Below, piece after piece: positions 5,984 to 10,980 of a DNA stretch of 10,980 bases. The notes under the pieces are model-generated. The model saw only the letters and a program-made list of their open reading frames with translations. It was not told the DNA's origin and did no database searches. Positions within the stretch are counted from its first letter, which is position 1. Each line of letters opens with the position of its first letter. The translations under genes and the position numbers were made by a program. The stretch is from CAYLMG01 sp964464635 (GTDB taxonomy: Bacteria; Planctomycetota; Phycisphaerae; Sedimentisphaerales; Anaerobacaceae): positions 1 through 10,980 of the forward strand of contig CAYXGT010000089.1 of NCBI GenBank assembly GCA_964464635.1. The letters are read 5' to 3'.

Positions 5984-7099
5984 ATGTCACTGAAAGAGAT
6001 ATTTTGTCAGGATAGAGCTGTTGAGATTTTGCAGCGGTCGTTCGCCGCTGGCAAGACGGCTCATTCCTATATTTTTGCCGGCAAGGACGGGGTGGGCAAA
6101 TTCAAGACCGCCTGCGAATTTGCCAAATTATTGCTGTGCGAAAAACCGGTAGAGGAAAAAGGTTTTTTCGATGGCTGTGGGAAGTGTTCGTCGTGCAGGG
6201 CCTTCGATGCGGGTTCGCATCCGGATTTCCATCATATATATAAAGAGCTGCTCGAATATACAAGAGAAGGCAAAGGCAAAAAGACACCTGTTAAAGTTCC
6301 TATAGATGTTATTCGGGAGTTTCTGATAGAGAAGGTGTCAAACAGACCCGTCCAGTCGGAGAGGAAGGTTTTTGTTGTAAGTGAGGCTGAGAAACTCAGT
6401 ATCGAATCCCAGAACGCGCTTTTGAAGGTTCTCGAGGAGCCGCCGGCATATTGCTGTATTATTCTTATCTGCACGAGGCTTGACAGGCTTTTACCGACAA
6501 CGAGGTCACGATGTCAGACAATACGTTTCGGGCCTGTTGACGAGGAGAAAATTATCGAAAAGCTCGTCGAAGCCGGCCTTGACAAGAAATGCTCGCAATA
6601 CTTTGCCCGGCTGGCGGACGGCAGTCTTGGTATGGCAGTCGTATGGGCGCGGCTCGAGTTGGGCGGAGCAGACCTTTATGAGGCAAAGAAAGAGATTATA
6701 AACTCTCTTGCCGGCTGCGAATATGCGGATTGTCTGGATTTAGCACAGTCATTTTTAGATGGAAGCAAACAGATAGCGACGGCGTGGGCCGAGCTGGAGG
6801 AGACGATTAGCAAGGCCGATATCAATCGCAGGGCTTCGAAGACGATTATTCAAATAGTCATATCGGTTTTATACGATGCAATGAAATTGGATGTCACCCC
6901 TACGAGAGCGATAATCAATTTCGACCAGAAACAACAGGTACAAGAAATCGCGGATAAATTCGGTGCCGAGCAGATAAGCGAAAAAATAGACGAGGCTTAC
7001 AGGATGCTGCAGTGGCTCGATGCGAATGTGAATGAGAAACTTATTTTCGAGCATTTATTGTTAAAGCTCGTTGGTTCTGGTAAAATAGAAGTTTTGTAA
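5984..7099 (+). CDS. holB: DNA polymerase III subunit delta prime
   Basis: This 371-residue protein is the delta prime subunit of the clamp loader, which opens and loads the sliding beta clamp during replication. Visible parts are a P-loop-like AGKDGVGKF (32-40), a zinc module with C52, C65, C68 and C71, the ALLKVLEEPP segment (145-154), and the SRC motif (175-177) typical of clamp-loader subunits. The P-loop lacks the Ser/Thr after the lysine (F40), and the Walker B position reads SEAEKL rather than DEA. It therefore probably does not hydrolyse ATP, as in Escherichia coli delta prime. The start follows the tmk stop by three bases with no strong ribosome site, suggesting coupled translation. 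The C-terminal half is helical and divergent, as usual for the oligomerisation domain. Confidence 0.93.
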   Translation: MSLKEIFCQDRAVEILQRSFAAGKTAHSYIFAGKDGVGKFKTACEFAKLLLCEKPVEEKGFFDGCGKCSSCRAFDAGSHPDFHHIYKELLEYTREGKGKKTPVKVPIDVIREFLIEKVSNRPVQSERKVFVVSEAEKLSIESQNALLKVLEEPPAYCCIILICTRLDRLLPTTRSRCQTIRFGPVDEEKIIEKLVEAGLDKKCSQYFARLADGSLGMAVVWARLELGGADLYEAKKEIINSLAGCEYADCLDLAQSFLDGSKQIATAWAELEETISKADINRRASKTIIQIVISVLYDAMKLDVTPTRAIINFDQKQQVQEIADKFGAEQISEKIDEAYRMLQWLDANVNEKLIFEHLLLKLVGSGKIEVL

Positions 7100-7143
7100 T
7101 TACCGTTTTAAGATTGCTTTGCAGAAAAGAAACTTGTTAAGTT

Positions 7144-7233
7144 GTCATTCCGGCCTTGTGCCGGAATCCAGGCCTTTGAAGAATGGATTCCCGCCCGCCT
7201 CTCGGCGAGGCCGAGGGCTTTCGCGGGAATGAC
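7144..7233. repeat. 90-bp palindromic MITE/REP-like element between holB and ricT
   Basis: The terminal inverted repeats are GTCATTCC (7144-7151) and GGAATGAC (7226-7233). Inside are three further hairpins. ATTCCGGC (7147-7154) pairs with GCCGGAAT (7160-7167). ATTCCCGC (7187-7194) pairs with GCGGGAAT (7223-7230) and encloses CTCGGC/GCCGAG (7201-7215). GGAATCCA and TGGATTCC (7163-7170 and 7185-7192) pair as well, so alternative folds are possible. The GTCATTCC...GGAATGAC ends are typical of small non-coding repeats widespread in bacterial genomes. No T-run follows either end, so it does not look like an intrinsic terminator. It occupies about half of the 190-base gap between holB and ricT. The remainder (7100-7143 and 7234-7289) shows only the ricT ribosome site. 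Confidence 0.85.
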
Positions 7234-7289
7234 AGTAGAAGTGTTCTCTACAAAGCTTTTTAAGATTTAATAAAGAGGTATGAACAGAG

Positions 7290-8360
7290 ATGGCCAACGC
7301 TGCACAGGTAAAATCCAAGCAGGAAAAGCATAAGAAATATATGCTGGTTCGCTACGGCCAGATGCACAATCTCGGCATATTCGAGCACAGCGAGAGTAAC
7401 ATATCGAAGAAAGCCGCGCGGGTGGTGGTGAAAACGGCTAAAGGCCTTGAGCTGGGCTGTATCGTAGGGCATGTCAGCCATTACAAGTCGGGCCAGTTCA
7501 GGATGGATAACAAGCAAATCAAAAAATATTTTCAGGATAGTATGATAGATTTTAACGCCGAGGCCAGCGGCAGATTTATACGTTATGCGACCGACGAGGA
7601 TGTAAGTGAAGAGAAGCATCTGCAGAGGATAGCGAAGGAAGAGCTGAAGTTCTGCAAACAGCTTACAGGAGAGATGTCTCTGCCGATGAATATTATCGAT
7701 GTGGAACATATTTTTGGCGGTGAGCGAATAATTTTTTATTTTATGGCTGACGGCAGGGTTGATTTTCGCGAGCTTGTAAAGAAACTGGCACATGAGTACC
7801 AGTCGAGAATAGAGATGCGTCAGATAGGCTCACGAGACGAGGCAAAGCTGCTCGGTGACATCGAGACGTGCGGCCAGGAATGCTGCTGTATTAAGTTTTT
7901 GCAGGCGCTGAAACCTGTTAATATGCGGATGGCGAAGATGCAGAAGGCGACTCTCGACCCGTCGAAGATATCCGGTTATTGCGGCCGGCTGAAATGCTGC
8001 CTGCGATACGAGGACGCGACCTATACCGAGCTTAAAAAACGGCTACCCAAGAAGAGGGCAAAAGTAAAAACCCAATATGGAGTCGGCAAAGTAGCGGATG
8101 TTCAGATATTGACTCAGCTTGTAATGGTTGAGATGGAAAGCGGACAGAAAGTTGCGGTTGGGGTCGATGAGATTGAGATACTCGAAACGCCGCCGGCCAG
8201 AAAGAAACAGCAGGCTGACAAAGAGCAGGACATCCAGGATGCAAACGGCGGCGATGACGATATGAAACAAAGTGAAATCGAGGCCGATGAAAGTGATGAT
8301 ATCGGCACAGAAGACGAGGAAGATGACGCAGATAATGATAAACAGGAGCAGGAAAATTGA
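7290..8360 (+). CDS. ricT: PSP1 domain protein, RicT (YaaT) family
   Basis: This 356-residue protein has the PSP1 domain of the RicT/YaaT family. In Bacillus subtilis RicT forms an Fe-S complex with RicA and RicF that affects RNase Y activity and sporulation. The conserved block covers about residues 141-298. GGERIIFYF (143-151) begins it, and the cysteine cluster follows: C194, C198, C199, C200 and then C231, C236, C237 in GYCGRLKCCL. These are candidate Fe-S ligands. The last 55 residues are a low-complexity acidic tail rich in Asp and Glu. I chose the ATG at 7290; AGAGG is 11 bases upstream, a long spacing. An out-of-frame ATG at 7280 is too close to that site to use. The stop is 14 bases before metG, so the two are one operon. 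Whether RicA and RicF partners exist here is unknown. Confidence 0.88.
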   Translation: MANAAQVKSKQEKHKKYMLVRYGQMHNLGIFEHSESNISKKAARVVVKTAKGLELGCIVGHVSHYKSGQFRMDNKQIKKYFQDSMIDFNAEASGRFIRYATDEDVSEEKHLQRIAKEELKFCKQLTGEMSLPMNIIDVEHIFGGERIIFYFMADGRVDFRELVKKLAHEYQSRIEMRQIGSRDEAKLLGDIETCGQECCCIKFLQALKPVNMRMAKMQKATLDPSKISGYCGRLKCCLRYEDATYTELKKRLPKKRAKVKTQYGVGKVADVQILTQLVMVEMESGQKVAVGVDEIEILETPPARKKQQADKEQDIQDANGGDDDMKQSEIEADESDDIGTEDEEDDADNDKQEQEN

Positions 8361-8374
8361 TTTAAGGACGAATG

Positions 8375-10396
8375 ATGCCGCGTAAGATCATTGTAACCTC
8401 AGCACTGCCGTATGCGAACGGCTCGATACATATCGGCCACCTTGTCGAATATATTCAAACTGATATCTGGGTGCGTTTTCAGAAGATGTGCGGCAATCAC
8501 TGTTTGTATTTTTGTGCCGATGACACGCACGGCACACCGGTTATGATAAGCGCAAAGCAAGCCGGGATTAAGCCGGAGGAGTTGATTGAGAAGATGCACA
8601 GCGAGCACAAGGCGGATTTCGACGGGTTTTTGATTGAATTCGATAATTACTACTCGACGCATTCGCCGGAAAACAAGGTTTTGAGCGAGCTTATTTTCGA
8701 ACGTCTCAAGAAAACAGGCTCGATTGTCAAACGCAATATCGAGCAAACCTACTGCGAAAATTGTAATATGTTTCTTCCGGACAGATATGTCCGCGGCGTG
8801 TGCCCGCGATGCGGGGCCGAAGACCAGTACGGCGATTCCTGTGACAAATGCGGGGGGACATATCAGCCGACGGAGCTTATTGATGCACACTGTGCGACCT
8901 GCAAGGCGGCTCCTGTGCGTAGGGAAAGTGTTCATTATTTTTTCAGGCTGTCGGATTATGAGCAGCAGCTAAAGCAGCTTATGTCTGCCGGCCATACTCA
9001 CAAGTCCGTTGCAAACAAACTTGACGAGTGGTTCAAGGCGGGTCTGAAAGACTGGGATATTTCGAGGGACGGGCCTTATTTCGGATTCAGGATTCCGGGT
9101 GAGGAAAACAAATTTTTCTATGTCTGGCTCGATGCCCCGATAGGCTATATGGCTTCGCTGAAAAATTACTGCGACAGAAATAATATTGATTTCAATGAAA
9201 TCTGGCCCGGGCTGGAGCCGGGGACAAAGGGCAGCGGCTATGAGATTTATCATTTCATCGGTAAGGACATAATGTATTTTCATGCCCTTTTCTGGCCTGC
9301 TATGCTTATGGGCTCGGGTTTTCAGACGGCTGATAAGCTGTTTGTACATGGTTTTTTGACGGTCAACGGCGAAAAAATGAGCAAGAGTCGCGGGACGTTT
9401 ATCAAGGCAGCGACGTATCTTAAACATCTCGAGCCGGAGGCGCTGAGGTATTATTATGCGAGCAAGCTGACCGGTGCAGTGGAAGATATAGATTTAAGCA
9501 CGACTGACTTTATTAATAAAATCAACGCCGACCTTGTAGGCAAGTTTGCGAACCTTGCGTCCCGTTCGATACCGATGCTCACAAACAAACTTGATTCACA
9601 GCTCGGCTTGCTTGATGAAAAGGGCAGAGAGCTGATAAATAAACTTACAGCAGCGAAGAAGAAGATTATCTCAGATTATGAAAACCTTGAGTATTCAAGC
9701 GTGGCGCGAGCAGTAATGGCATTGGCTGACGAGGCGAATCGGTACGTCGAGCAGAATCAGCCGTGGGTAACAATCAAGAGCGATGCGGAGCTAACGAAAA
9801 AGAGCCTTACGGCGACGATAAATGCCGTGCGAATTCTGACGATTTATTTAAAACCGATTGTACCGAAATTCGCCGGCAAAGTTGAAAAGTTTCTTGATAT
9901 CAGCGGCTTGAGCTTTGCCGATGTTGAAAAGGTTCTTGAAAATCATAAGATAAAAAGGTTTGAAAAATTATTTGACAGAATAGAAGATAAAAAGGTGCAA
10001 GCAATGATTGAAGAAAGTAAGGAAACACAAAACGCCGAACAAACAAAGATTGACATTGAGCCGATAGCAGCGCAGTGCTCGATTGAGGACTTTGCAAAAA
10101 TAGATATGAGAATTGCAAAGGTGGCGAAGGCCGAAAAAGTCGATGGTGCCGACAAGCTGCTGAGATTAAGGCTCGATATCGGAGGCCTGCAGCGAGAAGT
10201 ACTGGCGGGTATCGCACAGGCCTACAGTCCGGAGGAGCTGGACGGTAAAATTGTCATATACCTGGCTAATCTCAAACCCAGGCAGATGAAGTTCGGTATG
10301 TCCGAAGGAATGATTCTTGCCGCCGGTACGGGTGGAAAGGATGTATTTATGCTTTCTGTGGATGAAGGCGCGAAACCCGGACAAAGAGTAAGCTGA
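8375..10396 (+). CDS. metG: Methionyl-tRNA synthetase with C-terminal tRNA-binding domain
   Basis: This enzyme charges tRNA-Met with methionine and is essential for initiation and elongation. It is a class I synthetase of 673 residues. HIGH is at 19-22 and KMSKS at 334-338. Four CxxC pairs (CENC, CPRC, CDKC and CATC, between about residues 126 and 176) form the two-knuckle zinc insertion of the MetG1 type. The last roughly 105 residues are the Trbp111-like OB-fold domain (IEDFAKIDMRIAKV onward), which promotes dimerisation and tRNA binding. A double ATG at 8372 and 8375 makes the start ambiguous; I prefer 8375 because AAGGA (8364-8368) is six bases upstream rather than three. It lies between ricT and the Minf_1886-family gene in one operon. 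There is no sign of a T-box leader. Confidence 0.97.
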   Translation: MPRKIIVTSALPYANGSIHIGHLVEYIQTDIWVRFQKMCGNHCLYFCADDTHGTPVMISAKQAGIKPEELIEKMHSEHKADFDGFLIEFDNYYSTHSPENKVLSELIFERLKKTGSIVKRNIEQTYCENCNMFLPDRYVRGVCPRCGAEDQYGDSCDKCGGTYQPTELIDAHCATCKAAPVRRESVHYFFRLSDYEQQLKQLMSAGHTHKSVANKLDEWFKAGLKDWDISRDGPYFGFRIPGEENKFFYVWLDAPIGYMASLKNYCDRNNIDFNEIWPGLEPGTKGSGYEIYHFIGKDIMYFHALFWPAMLMGSGFQTADKLFVHGFLTVNGEKMSKSRGTFIKAATYLKHLEPEALRYYYASKLTGAVEDIDLSTTDFINKINADLVGKFANLASRSIPMLTNKLDSQLGLLDEKGRELINKLTAAKKKIISDYENLEYSSVARAVMALADEANRYVEQNQPWVTIKSDAELTKKSLTATINAVRILTIYLKPIVPKFAGKVEKFLDISGLSFADVEKVLENHKIKRFEKLFDRIEDKKVQAMIEESKETQNAEQTKIDIEPIAAQCSIEDFAKIDMRIAKVAKAEKVDGADKLLRLRLDIGGLQREVLAGIAQAYSPEELDGKIVIYLANLKPRQMKFGMSEGMILAAGTGGKDVFMLSVDEGAKPGQRVS

Positions 10397-10412
10397 AAGA
10401 TTTTTTGGGCAA

Positions 10413-10766
10413 ATGAAAAAGAAGCTTTCACAATTAGCTGCCGAGGACGGCCGATACAACGCCGGTGCTTTGAAATTCGTGTACGAAGGACTTGTCTATG
10501 TGAAGAAAGAGGGCCTTGATGAGCCTCAGCATGTGGACGGCCAGAGCCTTTGCGAGGCTTTACGCCAGATGGCTTTAAAAAGATGGGGCAGGCTGGCTGT
10601 GCTCGTATTGAATGACTGGGGTGTAAAAACGACGCGAGATTTCGGCGAGCTGGTTTATCTGATGGTGGATGATGATTGGATTAGCGCGCAGCCTGCCGAT
10701 TCGATTGACGATTTCAACGATGTTTACGATTTCAAAATGGTCTTCAAGGAGCAGTTCAAATTTTAG
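10413..10766 (+). CDS. Minf_1886 family protein (Planctomycetes/Verrucomicrobia-restricted)
   Basis: The 117-residue product has no known function. It resembles the Minf_1886 family by a short N-terminal segment LAAEDGRYNAGALKFVYEGL (8-27), HVDGQSLCEALRQMAL (40-55), a WGVKTTRDFGELVYLMV block (69-85) and an FNDVYDF motif (101-107). No membrane span or signal peptide is visible, so it should be cytoplasmic. It starts 16 bases after the metG stop and is followed by the hairpin terminator at 10791, so it is the last gene of the operon. The ribosome site is weak. Family assignment is from remembered motifs. Its place beside metG suggests a translation-linked role, but that is inference. Confidence 0.85.
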   Translation: MKKKLSQLAAEDGRYNAGALKFVYEGLVYVKKEGLDEPQHVDGQSLCEALRQMALKRWGRLAVLVLNDWGVKTTRDFGELVYLMVDDDWISAQPADSIDDFNDVYDFKMVFKEQFKF

Positions 10767-10790
10767 AATTATAAGAAGCGATATAAAAAT

Positions 10791-10817
10791 GGGCTTTGGA
10801 GATAATCTCCAAAGCCC
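10791..10817. terminator. Bidirectional rho-independent terminator
   Basis: A perfect 12-bp stem (GGGCTTTGGAGA and TCTCCAAAGCCC) with a three-base TAA loop lies between two convergent genes. Read leftward it is followed by ATTTTTATAT, and rightward by GTAGTTTT, so it can end transcripts from both sides. The T-run is stronger for the minus-strand LamG gene. Confidence 0.85.
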
Positions 10818-10855
10818 GTAGTTTTAACCACTGAACCAAATAAACTTGTAAATTT

Positions 10856-10980
10856 TCAGTCACCCAAACCTTCCTGGTAAATTTGCCAGATTTCTTCATC
10901 GGTCAGGGCCCTCTCATAAACACGGACATCATCAATAAGGCCGTTAAAGAAACCACGCGTAATACCGTTATATCTTGCTC
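10856..10980 (-). CDS. C-terminal end of a LamG-like (concanavalin-type) domain protein, partial
   Basis: Only the last 40 codons are inside the window; the 5' part lies beyond the right edge. The segment NGLIDDVRVYERALTDEEI followed by WQIYQEGLG has the ending typical of LamG/concanavalin-like jellyroll domains (G-x-IDDVR-x-Y-x-RAL-x-x-EEI). Such domains in planctomycetes are common in large secreted or surface carbohydrate-binding proteins. The protein ends right after the domain with no anchor visible. It converges on the Minf_1886-family gene and shares the terminator. The full protein and any enzymatic domain cannot be judged here. Confidence 0.85.
   Translation of the reverse strand, partial: ARYNGITRGFFNGLIDDVRVYERALTDEEIWQIYQEGLGD

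Noticed and set aside
7144..7233. The palindromic element as an intrinsic terminator of holB
   Set aside because: No T-run follows the hairpins on either strand, and ricT shows no clear promoter of its own.
7280..7333. Out-of-frame ATG and 17-codon frame overlapping the ricT start
   Set aside because: Its ATG is one base from the AGAGG site, too close to be used.
7260..7793. A 177-residue minus-strand open frame antisense to ricT
   Set aside because: It is opposite a strongly conserved PSP1 gene and has no family-like sequence; it is a shadow of the real frame.
8399..8935. A 178-residue minus-strand open frame antisense to metG
   Set aside because: It overlaps the HIGH and zinc regions of metG and has no recognisable motif.

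Overview
The window most likely comes from a planctomycete, probably of the class Phycisphaerae or a close relative. The strongest single clue is the 117-residue protein at 10413-10766. It matches, from memory, the Minf_1886 family, which is largely restricted to Planctomycetes and Verrucomicrobia. Supporting signs are the end of a LamG-type secreted protein at the right edge, hairpin-type intergenic repeats, and moderate GC with AT-rich spacers. The taxon is an inference; no rRNA gene is present.

Layout. Positions 1-745 hold no convincing gene. They are a mosaic of short modules with an internal 9- or 10-base period, several repeated almost exactly. Next come two minus-strand genes reading leftward: an aldo/keto reductase (1123-2100) and a small, possibly truncated membrane protein (763-1095). 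The reductase leader carries a double-hairpin repeat (2119-2188). Divergent from it is a 565-residue protein with a cysteine/histidine signature of transglutaminase or papain type (2341-4038). It is followed by a metal-efflux permease of the DUF318/ArsP type (4140-5165).

The right half is a housekeeping operon, all on the plus strand: tmk (thymidylate kinase), holB (DNA polymerase III delta prime), a PSP1/RicT-family protein, metG (methionyl-tRNA synthetase) and the Minf_1886-family gene. A good sigma-70-like promoter at 5208-5236 precedes tmk and supports a TTG start at 5276. A 90-base palindromic element (7144-7233) sits between holB and ricT. The operon ends at a 12-bp hairpin (10791-10817) shared with a convergent LamG protein that runs off the right edge.

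The order tmk-holB-ricT-metG matches the order of the same genes in the Bacillus subtilis tmk-to-metS region, minus several intervening genes. The operon joins dTTP supply, replisome clamp loading, an Fe-S regulatory protein and tRNA charging. I did not find a clear new defence or mobile system. The parts most worth a second look are the repeat mosaic, the 565-residue orphan protein and the palindromic element inside the operon.
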